Assembly (NCBI GenBank): GCA_016748015.1
Contig: JAAOMT010000772.1
Span: forward strand, 416,677-480,676
Direction: 5' to 3'
Origin: Geosiphon pyriformis
Taxonomy: Eukaryota > Glomeromycota > Glomeromycetes > Archaeosporales > Geosiphonaceae
DNA length: 64,000 nucleotides
Shown here one piece after another: positions 37,173-49,684 of this stretch. Below the pieces are notes generated by a model. That model did no database searches, was not told the origin of the DNA, and worked only from the letters and a program-made list of their open reading frames with translations. The translations under genes were made by a program, and so were the position numbers. Within the stretch, counting starts at the first letter, position 1. Each line of letters begins with the position of its first letter.

Positions 37173-38930
37173 TTAATAGACGGGCTCTGTCTTGATTCTC
37201 TTTTTGCCTCGGCCTGTGGTTGTATAATTGTCAATCGCAATACGTGCATAACTCGTCTTGTTAGAGTTGATATCGGGAACATCAAGGTCCTCATTTTCAT
37301 AGGCAATGTCTTCTACAAATTGTCTCAAGGTTTCATAAACCTTTGAGTTGAAGCGAATATCGATATGCCGTTGTCGGACATGTTGTTTCATGCGTAAAAG
37401 ATATTGCTGATATTGTGCTATGGACAAGTTGGGGTACTTAGCGATCATCCAACATAAAAATACAAACTCAATTGGAGCCAATTTGTGAGCACGATTGATA
37501 AGCTCTTCATCAGCATCAATCATAGCTGCCAGAGTTTCAAAAACACGTTTGGAAGTTCGTCTGAGCTCCAAGGGAACCTCACGATCTTCTTTGAGATATT
37601 TTGAAATGGTGGTTGGGGTGGCACGAAAGATTTCGGGCTCAGTCTCAATCATATGGAGAGATTGAGTAATGAGCTGAAAAGGTCGCCCACGTCTGACTTC
37701 AATGATCTTCTCAAGGTTAGGGAAGGTAGTAAATAGAGTGTGAGCATATTCAGCTAATGGGCTACTTATAGCCTGTAACTTTTCTGTAATATATTGATTA
37801 TTACACCAGCAGGTATCACGTTTAGTTAGTGGAAAAATTTTATTAGAACAGAACAACAATAAATAATGATCGAGGAACCTGCGGCGGTTAGAGGCATTCC
37901 CAATTGAACACGACTGAAGATCTCTTGTTCTTGATTCAACGTTAGGTCGTAGTATTCAACTGAAATATTAGGAATAGATCAGCGTGAGATTGCACTTCTA
38001 GTTATTCATCTTTATAATATAAAAATCAGGGAGAATCAGTTTTGAATGAAATCAATGATAAGCTACTCACCGCATACAAGCTCAGAACAATCGAAACATT
38101 CTCGTTCTGAATCACTGAGATGCCTCTGATTCTGAGTCGCACCTCGATAATAGCGTTTTTTAAGATTACCCTCTGCAGGGTTAGTATGGGGGATTTCATT
38201 CTCCATAAACCTATTATGGTAATTATGAAATTTCATTACTAAGATGCAGGTTGGGTAAAGATTCAATTGTTCATTTTATACCTTCGAATGGAAGTGAGCC
38301 GCTGTTTTCCATCAATGCAGATTCTCATCCATCGTGTACTATCCAACTTTTTGCAGGAAAAAATAATGGGAGGTATATAGAAATTCTTAAGAATTGAGTC
38401 AATCAAATGGCTTTGTTTTGTCGCTGTTGGAAGTTGATAATCAGTCAAGAAATATTAAGAAATTTTGATAGGCCTTATTAATGTTGATATGATTTTACGT
38501 CTTGAATTTGAGGAAATCAAGAAATTATACATACGTGTCCAGACGACCTCTTTAAAGACGAGAAGAGATTAGAATGCAATAAAGATATTCAATAAGAGCG
38601 TTATTGGTTAGTAAATGGCGCGTCAAACAAACAACGATACCGGGCAAATAAGCAAATATTGGCGGTCTTTATTTCCGCTTTTTTTATTGACAAAATTTCC
38701 TTATTAAGAAACATCGTGTGTAAAATAAGTTTCAAATGTGACTTAAGTCACTCAAAAGAACTATTTTTCTCTTTATTTTAAAAGACGCGACCTTATATCT
38801 TTCCTCAACATAGCATTTACAAACCTCTCTGGAATTCCGGATTTAAGTCAATGGTACCCATCTGCATCCAGTTATAAAGCTTGTAAAGAGTATGAGTAAC
38901 ATTTCTTGGTTTGTTTAAAGCTTCCTCCAT
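37173..38930 (-). CDS. DUF262 (GmrSD N-domain / ParB-like nuclease fold) protein
   Basis: Six exons: 38930-38825, 38549-38535, 38423-38282, 38210-38071, 37959-37879 and 37783-37173, giving 364 residues with every phase closing. DUF262 marks are visible in order: IDLNPEFQR (27-35), EVVWTPTKQSHLIDSI, LKNFYIPPIIF, and the nucleotide-binding-like DGKQRLTSI (78-86). Later come YDLTLNQEQEIFSRVQLGMPLT and a helical C-terminal half (LAEYAHTLFTTFPNLEK onward) ending in a basic tail (GRGKKRIKTEP), possibly nuclear. In bacteria this domain is the N-terminal NTPase part of the GmrSD type IV restriction enzyme. Fungal homologues exist with unknown function. Exon 2 is a 15-nt micro-exon encoding EVVWT. Two CxxC-type cysteines sit in exon 4 (ECFDCSELVC). 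Confidence 0.88.
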
Positions 38931-39759
38931 GTTGACAAAAAAAAAAGAAATATTATTAAAAAGAAAGAAAGAAAAATTGAAAAAAAAAATTGGTTGAATG
39001 TAATAATTGGAAAAAAGTTTCTGCCTTTTTTATGTGAAAATCAAGGGGCAAGAAACAAGGAGCAAAACTACAATTATTATTTGTTCCCCTGTACAGTTAA
39101 CAATTAGTTGTTAATGAATTGGCATTTTCATTAATTTGAGTTTGCTCAAAATATTTATCAATAAATTTGAAGTTTGAATTTTGGTGTAATACTAAATTAG
39201 AAGGTGCCACGACTGCGCCACGTATGCATGGATAAATATTTAATGTGATACTGTGTGTGTGAAAAAACAGTTTTTAAATTATTGGATTAATAATAAAATT
39301 GAAGTACAAAAATAATTAATCAATTATATTTAACTTAATTATAAATTAATAAGTTTTAAAACTTTTAAACAATCAATATTTATTTACATCAGTAAATTGT
39401 TTAATATATTGTATAAAATATGATATTTAATATTTTAATAAATTTATAATTTAATAAAATTTAAATATTAAATTGTTTAAATATATATTAAAAATAATAA
39501 ACATATTAACTAATTTTTTTGAATTATTATAATAAAATAATTTAAATAATTTTGTTATTTGTTTAATTTTAATCAATTAAATCAATAAAAACGAATTTAT
39601 AAAAATACTTGAAATATATATTTTTAAATTTTTAAATTCTTGTATATTTTACTTACATCCACATTGACAAAAATGAAAATTTTCTTCCAAATTATAAAAA
39701 CTGCTAATTTGGAACGAGTTTTTAATTAGGTAGACCAATGGACCATTTCCAGTAGGTTT
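38931..39759. other. intergenic AT-rich spacer
   Basis: About 830 bp, very AT-rich from 39250 to 39640. It holds the promoter side of the DUF262 gene and the 3' side of NSA2. No repeat or RNA gene supported. Confidence 0.6.
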
Positions 39760-41305
39760 TTATACTAGCAATACTGCATTGATACAACCGTCATTTTCAG
39801 GATTGTTGGTGACTAAATACAAATTCAAGTAGTAATTAATTTTAGTTTATGCCGGGTTCATTCTTGGAGAGTTACATTACCTTGGGCATATTTCCCCCAT
39901 ACTACTTTTCCAGATGTAGTCACAAGGCCTAGTTCAGATACATTTACCTAGAAGTAATAAAGGTAAAAATGAAAATTTGAGTTTCAAAGGATAAAATTTG
40001 TAATATAATAAGATCAAAAAGCGAATGCCATGGAATTATGAAAATCTTCATATCCGGCTTTAAGTGATAATTAATTTATGGCCAAATAACGGTTCTCGTT
40101 GCGGTCCCCTCGGATACGAGAGGCATTAGTGTGCTGAGTTAGAATGATTGGCCCGGAATAAAGCTATAAACTTGAGCTGGGAAAAAATAAACATGATCCA
40201 AATTTGCTGTTTGATTATTTCTCATTTCAGCCATGAAATGGATAAATATTTTTCAATAGGACAAGAATTGTGCTTAACAGATTCCCGAGACATTTGGAAA
40301 CGAAAAAGAAGGAATTAGTCTTAACAAACTTGATTACCTCAATTACAGTCCCTTTAGTAATCACGCCCAATGAAGTATACAATGGGCTTTGGGGATTCTT
40401 TTTGACACTTATTATTGGTAAACAGAATGTTGCAGCTAATTCAGGATGCGTTACGTGGGCTTTCTTATAGCGTAATGCCATAGGCCTCACGAATCTTTCG
40501 TATTTAGGTGGTTTCCGTGTGAATCCATCTCCCACAAATGTCGCTTTTGTGATCATTCGCTTCCATTGTTTGGCTTAAAATCAGAATAGATTAGTAAGAA
40601 ATACTGAATAGAAAATGAAAATTTGCCAAATTTAACATACTTCGATTTTTCCCTGTTTTTAAAACTTTAAACATCTCATCTTCGGCAATGCCCCTCACTT
40701 TAGGTAAAGGAACTGCCCATTTGCCTGCCTTTTCCTTCCGCTTTTGCTTTATCATATTAGACAAAATTTTGGCATTTGTTTGTCCTTCACGATCCAGCAA
40801 ATATGCCGGAACAGCTCCTTCAGGAATTGCCTGACTATCTTTCTTTTGGGCTGATTTTTCTTGAACCTGTTTAATACTAGGTTCAGGAAGTGAGAAATTT
40901 AGATTATCCTTTATAACAAAAAAAAAGATGAGAACTTTCAAGACACATATAATGAAAGTTCGAGCTACTCACGTTTTTTTCATTTGAATCTTTTCGGTAA
41001 ATCGTTTTCTATTATATAATTTTGCTCGTAGCCCGTGAACTTTTTGCGCGAATGCCGAGGCGGTATGGGCTTCGCGTGCATTTCTCTTTCGCCTTGAGTG
41101 AAATAAAGTTAAATCCTGTCATATACGAACTCATTTGCTATCAGCATTTCTTACTTGCGCTCTTCATGATCCAAGCGCCGGCCATGTTTCTTTATGGCTT
41201 CCTCGATATATTCGTTTTGGGGCTATTGAAGTGAAGACGAAAAACGATAAAATTGCATTCTTAGATATAACAGTCCGTTAAATTACAAGTGCGAAACTAT
41301 ACCAT
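39760..41305 (-). CDS. NSA2: ribosome biogenesis protein NSA2
   Basis: Seven exons: 41305-41303, 41222-41155, 41092-40973, 40876-40641, 40573-40338, 39957-39891 and 39812-39760. They total 260 residues, the length expected for Nsa2. Nsa2 is a 60S assembly factor related to eS8 that acts late in the nucleolus. Diagnostic stretches are [59 protein letters not shown], the [16 protein letters not shown] stretch, [13 protein letters not shown] and the terminal [17 protein letters not shown]. The first exon contributes only the ATG. The acceptor cag/tag before CCC CAA AAC is certain, but the placement of the Met exon (donor gtatag) is the weakest point. Confidence 0.93.
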
Positions 41306-41508
41306 TCTGGCAACTAGGAAAAGCTGAATAGTAAATTTGATCTGAATAATTTATAAATTTTATTCACAAAGATCACGCAGATCGATAACAGATAACTTCA
41401 GCGCCTTAAGTGACCAATCAATGGCAGTCACTCAGGCAATTAAAGTATTTACAAGTTTAGAATTATTTCTAGAGTTGCTACTTCAAAAGTTCAGCCCTTT
41501 TACCTAAA
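41306..41508. promoter_or_regulatory. bidirectional promoter region NSA2 / PRP40
   Basis: 203 bp between divergent start codons, coupling a ribosome-assembly gene and a splicing gene. No motif assigned. Confidence 0.5.
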
Positions 41509-44500
41509 ATGTCCTGGACATCTCCTGTAAACACGCCCCCCCCTTACGGCCAACCGAGACCAGTATATGGGGTTAGTTTCTCAAACTAATTTCAAAGTCA
41601 AGAGATCGACAATTTTATTTTTTTTTATAAAATTCTTTTTTAGGCTCCCCCACAAAGACCATATCCAACGATCCCCCCTTACGGTAACCGACCACCTGCC
41701 CAACCTTACCCCACTACTCAACCTCCACCTTATATACCCCCTCCACAATCAGTAAGCACTGGGTTTTGTCATTCAAGAACTCTACTAAATTCAAATAATC
41801 ATATCTAATCCTTTTTTCCAGCCTGCTTCAGTTTGGACTGAGCATAGCTCACCTGATGGTCGGAAATATTATTACAATACTATCACAAAACTAAGTTCGT
41901 GGGACAAGCCCGATGAGTTAAAGACATCTGAAGAGGTGCCATGTGATAATAGAATTTCATTTACAACTGAACCTTTGATAAAATTGGACGATTTTAACGT
42001 ATATATTGAATAATAGAGGGCGCTTGGTTCTTGCCATTGGAAGGAATTCACGGCGAAAGATGGTCGCAAGTACTATCATAATTCAGTCACTAGTGAATCG
42101 AAATGGGATATGCCTCAAGAATATAAAGGTTATATTGCAATAATCCCTTATAAGCATTTCCAAATATACTAATCAAATTTGTCCTATAGAGTTCCTTGAA
42201 AGGCTTGAAGTAGAAAACAAGGCTTTTCAGTAAGTCATATACGTGATCTCATTATAGCGTGCCTCTTTTTCATCAATTCTTACAACACATTCTTTAGACA
42301 ACAGGAAGGATTAAGTCCCAGTAATGGGCCGTTAGCTTCGCCGAATCAACAGGATTTGGAAAAAGCGCGCCAACTTAGTGTTCCCGCAGTCGGCCAGACC
42401 AATGTGACACCAATGAATGCTAATATGAGATCCTCTGGAGTTGCGGGTCCTATAGGTGGCGCTAATATGCCCATCATACCACCTCGACCCGTGGAAGTAA
42501 AGCTTGAATTTGAGACCAAAGAAGAAGCGGAAATAGCCTTCCGGCAACTACTCAAAGAATCTGTAAGCATATTTTTTCATTTATTTATCTCTCTGCGTTT
42601 TACCTTATCATCGCTGATATATGTTGAAAATATTTTTTTAGGGGGTAAAGCCAGATTGGAGTTGGGAACAAACAATGAGAGCAATTATTACTAAGCCTAT
42701 GTATCGTGCCCTCAAAACACTGGCCGAGCGTAAGCAAGCATATCAAGACTACATCGATGATCTAAGAAGAACCGAGGAAGTCAGTTTGAAATTTATGCTA
42801 GTTCAACCATGTCTTTGTGCAATATCTCTAATAAGAAACTTTTTTCAGGAAGAGAGAAGGGGACGAATTACCAAGATGCGCCAAGATTTTATTTCTTTAC
42901 TCGAATCTCATCCCGAAGTAAACTCATCTACGCGATATAGGTAAATATTTTATAAAAACTTAGATTTTCAAAACATCTCAATCATCGAATTCAATAATTT
43001 GGTTAAACCTTAAATAGAAAGGTTTGCGATCTTTTTGGAGAGCATCCCGCTTTTCTTGCCATGGAAGACGATCGACAGAGAGAAGATATTTTTGGGGAGT
43101 ACGTATATGAATTACGTAAGCAAGAAAAGGTAATTCTAGAACAAGCCACAAAAAGCTGTGACTCGTTTTTCGTTTTATTTATACTGAGATAAGGAGAATT
43201 TGGTTTTTCTTTGAATAGGAAGCCGCGCGGCTGATGAGAAAGGAAAATATGGAAAAATTCTCCAAACTCCTAAGGTCTCTTCCTAGCATCACTATGAGAA
43301 CCCTTTGGAAGGATGCTCAAAACATCTACATGAATACCCCTGAATATCGAGAAGACCTTCATCTCCAAAAAATGGATATGTTAGATTTTTTAGCGGTTTT
43401 TGAAGAGCATATTAAGTATCTCGAAGAGCAAGATATTGCACGACAAAGACGAGCTGTGGAAGCCAAAAGAAGGCAGGAGCGAAAAAATAGAGACGCTTTC
43501 CGCTCTTTATTAGAAGAACTACGGAGTAAAGGAATTATTACTGCTAAATCAAGGTGGATGGACATATACTCGATGATTGCAACTGAAGAAAGTTATACAA
43601 ATATTCTTGGGCAACCAGGCTCCACTCCACTCGATTTATTTTGGGATATTGTTGAAGAACTTGACGAAATACTATACCAGCAACGTAAAATTGTAACAGA
43701 TTTTGTCAAGGTAAGGCATATATCTATTATACTTAGAAGTTAAATACTATGTTTTTATGAAACTTAATATCATTCTAAATCCACATAGTCGAGGAATATG
43801 CCGATTTCAGGAATTTCGTTTGAACAATTTCAAGGAAGCGTCATTTCTGATGAACGTTGCGCGATGGTGAGTGAAGTAAACATGAGGATCATTTTTGATC
43901 AGGTAAAAATTGATGAAATTCGGTCACAATATTTCAAGTGTTGATTGAAATTCAAACTAAACGATATTTTGATCTAATTAAGTTGCTAAAGAAGCAAGAA
44001 AAAAAGCAACGTCGAAAAATGGATGCATTCAAGTCAATCTTGAAGCATTTTGAGATGATGATTACCCTCGAGGCTACCTGGGAACAGGTGCGAATATTGC
44101 TCGAATCAATTCGCTAGTTTAGTCTTTTTGCATATAAAAATTATTCCCAAACAGCAACGTCTACTTCGCTAAGGCTTGTGAGCATACTAGTGAACCTGGT
44201 TTGCTTTTATTATCCTTGCTGAAGTTTATTGAAAATAGCTGGTCTTTATTTCGCTCTACGTGGTTGGATTTTTCGTTTCATTTTTAAATAGGTTCGACCT
44301 GTCCTGGAAAAAACCGAGGAATTTCACGCAATAGACAATGAAGAGGCACGAATCGAAGTCTTTGATCGGTTCATGGAACGCTTAAAGGTATATCCATTTT
44401 TGGTCTGATACAAAATTCTCGTTTATATTAATTGATTTTTTGTAGGAAAAACGAATAAAAAGAGAGCATGAAGAGAGTGAGGAGGAATTATTGAGAGATG

Positions 44501-45056
44501 ATGACTTCGATGAAGATCGTGATCGTAAGCGAAAACATAAAGGTCATAGGTACCATCGCCGAACACATCAATATTCCGATAATTCAGCAGAAAGCCAGGA
44601 TTATTCTGATAGAGAACGAGATAGTGGGGAGAAAAGAAAACGTCGAAAGGTAGATTTTTTATCCAAATTGTGATTAGAACTTAAATTAATTTCACAATTA
44701 CCCCAAAATAGAAACCCAAATACGAGGAACATCGATATGATGACCCTCGATATCAGGAACCTCGATACGTAGAGCCAAGATACGGCGATTCTAGACATAT
44801 AATAGATTCGAGACATCATGACGACTATCCTCCACCCACTATAGATGACTATAAAATCCAAGCCCTGAAAATTGAAGAATATAAATTTGAAGCTCTTCGA
44901 CAACAAGAAGTTGCTCGGCTCGAAGCACAGAGGCATAAGGAAACACCACAAATTGAAACCCTTTCTCTTATTGACCATCAGAAAACCGAAGAACCAGGCT
45001 TGGTGCAGAATAAACACGGAGATTCAAGTGAGGAAGAAGGCGAGTATGTGGAATAG
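41509..45056 (+). CDS. PRP40: pre-mRNA-processing factor PRP40 (U1 snRNP)
   Basis: Fifteen exons: 41509-41571, 41644-41751, 41822-41935, 42017-42128, 42190-42229, 42298-42562, 42642-42779, 42849-42940, 43018-43129, 43219-43710, 43789-43902, 43983-44087, 44292-44387, 44446-44649 and 44712-45056. The total is 799 residues with no phase error. Residues 1-57 are Pro-rich. Two WW domains follow: W62...W84-P87 and W103...W125-P128. From about residue 235 a series of FF-domain repeats is visible, starting [17 protein letters not shown], with typical W/F-rich helices such as [10 protein letters not shown] and ATWEQVRPVL. The C-terminus is Arg/Asp/Glu-rich. Prp40 bridges the branch-point-binding protein to U1 snRNP during intron definition, which fits this intron-dense genome. 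Confidence 0.94.
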
Positions 45057-45411
45057 CATTATTTTGGTTGGTGTTTTAACGCGCTTATTACCTTCTATCA
45101 CCATTCTACAAAATGTAAGTATGCATAGCTTTGGATCACGTGCTTTGCAGAAGGCGCGCCATTTCTTTCGCTTTTGTAAAAAAAAGCTAATTTGTAATAA
45201 CGTCAATCAGCAAAGCCCCCAGAAATCTCAAAATTTTAATTGTTACAATTTAATTGAGTTTTAGCAGATGGCTAAATGTTGGAGATCAAATTGGCTCGTG
45301 ATATGATTTTTGGTGGGTCACGAGTACTTTGTTAATCAGAATTCAGATATATTGAGAGGATAAATACTAAGTTTATATAACCTGAACTGAAGTTTTAAAT
45401 TTATTTTTTTC
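45057..45411. other. intergenic spacer
   Basis: 355 bp between two plus-strand genes. The frame open from 44872 through this stretch is the PRP40 last exon read in another frame. Nothing else seen. Confidence 0.55.
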
Positions 45412-46458
45412 ATGTTTCCTTTCTTTAAAACTTCCCTTTCTACCTTTCGCAAGATTGCAGAATTAAAACATACGCCTCGTATTGCCTTTAGTTTGTCTTA
45501 TTCTCAGAATACTAATGTGACCAATAAAGTTTCTAGTTTGATTGGAAGATTTAACCCCTTTAGTAAAACAGACAAGGGAATAGACGAAAAAGAAAAAGAG
45601 GAGGCGCCTCAAACAGAGAATGTAAACCAAAAAGCAAAAGAATATCCTGTTCTCACCGATGTGCGAGCGACATTGAAAGCATATGAACGAATTGATTTAT
45701 CGATTCCCACTTCTATTGAACCAAAAAAAAGGTCGGATATATTGCCGCATTAATTGCTGATAATGTTTCTTATAAACTAATTTAGTCGAATTATTCAATA
45801 TAACTGATATTAGGTGACTAATAGTATCTTATTGAAATTTATTTCAAAAAAAAATAAAGATCGAACTACCTATATTTGGGTATTATAATTTGATTCAAAG
45901 ATCCTACCTTCTCATTAAAAATGTTATGCTTTTGTTTTCGACTTAACGGTTTATATCATATCACAGTCCGAAAGAGAAACGAAAAAAGCCTATTGTATTG
46001 ACAGACCCGCAGGAAATCAAAACCATTGTATATAATGTCGTTAAAAAGTATGTTGAATCTTCGACAGAAACAGAATTGCAGTCTTTAGCTTTGGATGACC
46101 GATTATTGAAATTCAACGTATGCGCCAACTCCTTTTTGTCTCTAATTTTATCACTTCCGCTATATTCCAAATTAATTTTCATCTTCCTAATTAAACCACG
46201 AAGATCCTCAAAGAATGTACCGCTGCAATAGGCAAAAGTGTCCCAAATCTTGATCTTAACAAAATCAAGACTGTCAGGGGTGCGTTGAAATTCTTCTTAA
46301 AAATTGAAGAACCTGATGGCAGAAAGGGACATCCCGTGGCTACATGGTTTGAAGAGCATAAGGACAAACTGCCGTCAAACATGCAATTCGAACCTTATGT
46401 TAAAGAAAGAAATGTTAAGCAAAGCTTGAGAAAACGCCCAAATAGACGAGAATTTTAA
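45412..46458 (+). CDS. MRPL50: mitochondrial large-subunit ribosomal protein mL50
   Basis: Three exons: 45412-45731, 45967-46117 and 46204-46458, giving 241 residues. The N-terminus (MFPFFKTSLSTFRKIAELKH) is rich in Ser, Arg and Lys and lacks acidic residues until Glu17, as in a mitochondrial presequence. The C-terminal half carries the mL50-type block: LQSLALDDRLLKFN joined across the intron to ILKECTAAIGKSVPN, then LNKIKTVRGALKFFL. The central part is Lys/Glu-rich linker. It would act in the mitoribosome. Family assignment rests on that one block, so it is good but not certain. Confidence 0.78.
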
Positions 46459-47083
46459 TGACTTGACATTGTGATCTTCCGATTGATTAGCATGCATTGA
46501 ATCAACACCTTTAATATTCCTGCAATTGAAATGTTACTCCATGCTCTTTTCATTTCACAAATATGCGATTCACAAATTTGTGAAATTCTAATGGATGAGT
46601 TTTTTCAATATTGCCGAACAATAATGGTCCAATCAACCAAATTTGTCTTTGAATATTTGTAACAGATTGTTAGTCCCGTAAATTTTACTGCCTTTTGACT
46701 GGTGAAAGAGAAAATAAACTTGCACTTGGGTGTTTCAATAACCCCTCCAGCTCAAAAAGCTTACCCTTTAGCAATAGTCCAACTCAATTTCAATCACTAC
46801 TCCCACTTTATTTTTTGTTCATAAACTTTACCGAATATCCCTAATTTGATTTTTCAAAAATCATGCCATTGGTGAGGCTAATATTGTTTCTTTTCAATGT
46901 CTAAACGACAACTTTCTTTTTGTTAACCATAGGCATTTTTGATTTTCTATAACTGTTATGTAATCAAAGGAATACGCTTTACAACACAGGTAAAGCTTTC
47001 ATCTTGCGAGTTATACATCATTCCTAATTGATCCTGATTGAAACTGCTATGGCTTAGTTGAGACTCTTCACTATACTTATCAG
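46459..47083. other. spacer and unresolved 5' end of the septin gene
   Basis: This region must contain the septin promoter and first exon or exons. One arrangement that keeps phase is ATG CCA TTG at 46863-46871, then 46933-46989, then 47084. The encoded N-terminus (MPLAFLIFYNC...) looks odd for a septin, so I do not assert it. Confidence 0.4.
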
Positions 47084-49133
47084 AGTGTGGAAAGAACAGA
47101 TGATCCTCTAACGCGTAAAGTCATACTAATTGCCATCATTCACTTCTTCAGAGGTCTTTTCCCAGACCCTGGGCCTTGGAAGGTTCCTCCTGCGCGTAAG
47201 GTCACGCTTAGGGATACTCTTGGGATTGAAGCTCTGCCTCGTCAGCGCTTCAACAAAACTAAGAGAACTCCATATGTGCTCAATATTATGGTCGTTGGTA
47301 CATATTATTCAAAGTAACCGGAGGAAATATATTTCGTTTTAACTATTCAAAACTAAGGTTAAATTTTTGATGACTTTTATTACAGGCGAAAGTGGACTCG
47401 GCAAAACCACTTTTATGAATACATTATTCAATACTCCACTCAGGGAAGAAATTCTCCCGAAAAATCCACAATCTACAAACACCGTGGAGGTAACTCCTGT
47501 GCATTATGGTATGAATTTATCTGTTTATTCATTATATTAAATTTCCAATTATAAATATGATTAACTTTATCTAATTTAAACACGCGTTATTACACAGAAT
47601 TAACTGAAGATGGCGTTAAACTCAACCTTACTGTAGTGGACACACCTGGATTCGGCGACCAGCTCAACCGTGAACACAAGTAAGCTTTTTCATAACCTTG
47701 AGCTGCCGCTTAAATTCAATCTGGTTATTAATGGAATTTTTAATTGATTATATAGTCTCGATCCTATTGTGGAATATATTGACAATCAATTTGAAGCATA
47801 TCATGCTGCCGAACGTAGCCCTGGATTTCGAACAGCCATTCCTGATACCCGAATACATATTTTATTATATTTTATTGCCCCTACTGGTCATGCGTATGTT
47901 AAAATTACCCACGTTCAACTATATTTAACTAGTTGCTAGGCGAAGTTTTGCTCTAACTTTTAATTTTTTGATCAGTCTTAAGGAACTTGATATAAAATCA
48001 CTTCAGGTTTTGTCTGCCAAAGTAAATGTGATTCCAGTCATTGCAAAAGCTGATACACTGACACAAGATGAAAAGACGGCATTTAAGAAAACCGTTAGTA
48101 TTGTTTCAATTTATTGAATTTCTGATTTATATTTTTAATTAATAATTTTTTTTTAATTATCAGATATTACGAGATATTGAAGCTAATAAGATTAAAGTTT
48201 TTCCAACCGCATATCCTGACGATAGGGAAAGTGTTGAGGAGCTGGAGGTACAATTAATACTTTATATTAGCGTATTCAATTTTAAGTTCGTATATTTCAA
48301 ATCAGACTGTTTTTAATTTTGATTTTTTTATAGAAATATATTCCATTCACCGTTATAGGCAGTGACAACTTTGTAGATGCCGGTGGGAAAAAAGTACGAG
48401 GAAGACATTACCGATGGGGCATTGTTGAAGGCATTTTATTAATTTGATTTTATCTTGTTGCCAGCACGCTATCCCATTTCATTTGGACCAAATTTTGCAT
48501 ACTGACATTATGTAATATTTTAGTTGAAAATGAAAAGCATTGTGATTTTATTCATCTTCGTGAACTCCTTATGACCCACGCCCTTCATGATATCCTTGAA
48601 ACTAGTCACACGGTTCATTATCATAACTATCGTGCTGATAAACTTCGCTCCAATGGTCGTCCAGAATCGATCTTAGCCTGTGATGAATCATATGAGCATA
48701 GAATTGAACGAAGTAAACAGAATATGGCAGAAGACATGGTTAGGAAAGAGGAAGAGATGAGACAAAATTTTGTATTAAAAGTTCGAGAGAAAGAATCAAA
48801 TTTGAGAGAACGAGAAGAACAGGTAAGATGTTACTCTAAATTTAAAATTGTGGTTTCTTGGCTGTAACAGCAAAAATTATATGATATTCCTTTTGCTTAA
48901 ACAGCTCAATCAACGCCGGCAACAACTTATGGCGGAACTAGAAGAACAACGTTTAGCACTTGCAGCCGAAGAACGCGAATTCCAAGAGTTGTATAACGCA
49001 AACCGTGCGGCCAGGTAAATATGACCATAATGTGCTTGCTTATTACTTTATTCCAATACTCAAGAGATCTCTTTCCTTTCCGTCCTACAGCAGTGTCTCG
49101 AAAGGGAGCAAGATTTTCGGCAAGAAAAATTAA
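47084..49133 (+). CDS. septin GTPase with C-terminal coiled coil (5' end unresolved)
   Basis: Exons with closing phases: 47084-47297, 47386-47508, 47598-47679, 47756-47893, 47976-48093, 48164-48247, 48334-48430, 48524-48822, 48905-49014 and 49091-49133. They give at least 418-435 residues. Septin marks: P-loop [16 protein letters not shown] (G3), AKAD (G4), [21 protein letters not shown] followed by [11 protein letters not shown]. After these comes a long coiled coil ([20 protein letters not shown] to [15 protein letters not shown]). Septins polymerise into filaments at division sites and hyphal branch points. The intron 48431-48523 starts with GC, not GT. A 51-nt in-frame segment (47115-47165: gtaaag...actaat...cccag) looks like an additional intron, and removing it deletes an untypical hydrophobic run. 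Which septin class this belongs to is not settled. Confidence 0.93.
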
Positions 49134-49684
49134 ATATTCTAACCTTCGTAAATTTATAATTATTTTTAATTAGTTTAATCTCCCATTTCATAGAATTTTC
49201 AATCTGTATTATCACGAATGATTCCTTTATTTATTGCACATCTTAGAAATCATATTATCACCCATTAGTGTGTCAATCTCAACTTGATGTATTTTTTATG
49301 GAGTAGTCTTAGAAAACGGGGGTTGGGTTTTAGGAGCCATTTTGTTTATTTCTCACTTAGAAACTAAATTTAGTAAAAGTTTTAAATGACATTTTATGCA
49401 CTTGATATTTATCCATATATACTCTGATTTTAATTGAATTTGGTTTATCAATAAATATTGTTAAAGAATAATTGTATAATTATTTTTGAAATATCCACAA
49501 AGTCAATATTCGTAGAGATAGAAAATGAATGTAATTAATTGAGATATAAAAAAATATGAATGGTGAGCATATTTTTATTCGGGAGAATTATGAGGGTTTT
49601 TCTTTTAGAGAAAACAAATACTTTCAAATGAATAAAAAACGCTTTTCCAAAGCTTCTTGATGAACCTTTTTGCTTTACGAATCA
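49134..49684. other. tail-to-tail intergenic spacer
   Basis: 551 bp between convergent genes, AT-rich, with no other feature seen. Confidence 0.6.

Noticed and set aside
44601-45017. 138-codon minus-strand frame
   Set aside because: Shadow of the Arg/Asp-rich C-terminal PRP40 exons; low-complexity antisense.
45961-46182. Minus-strand 73-codon frame
   Set aside because: Antisense to the mL50 second exon, whose frame and splice phases are consistent.
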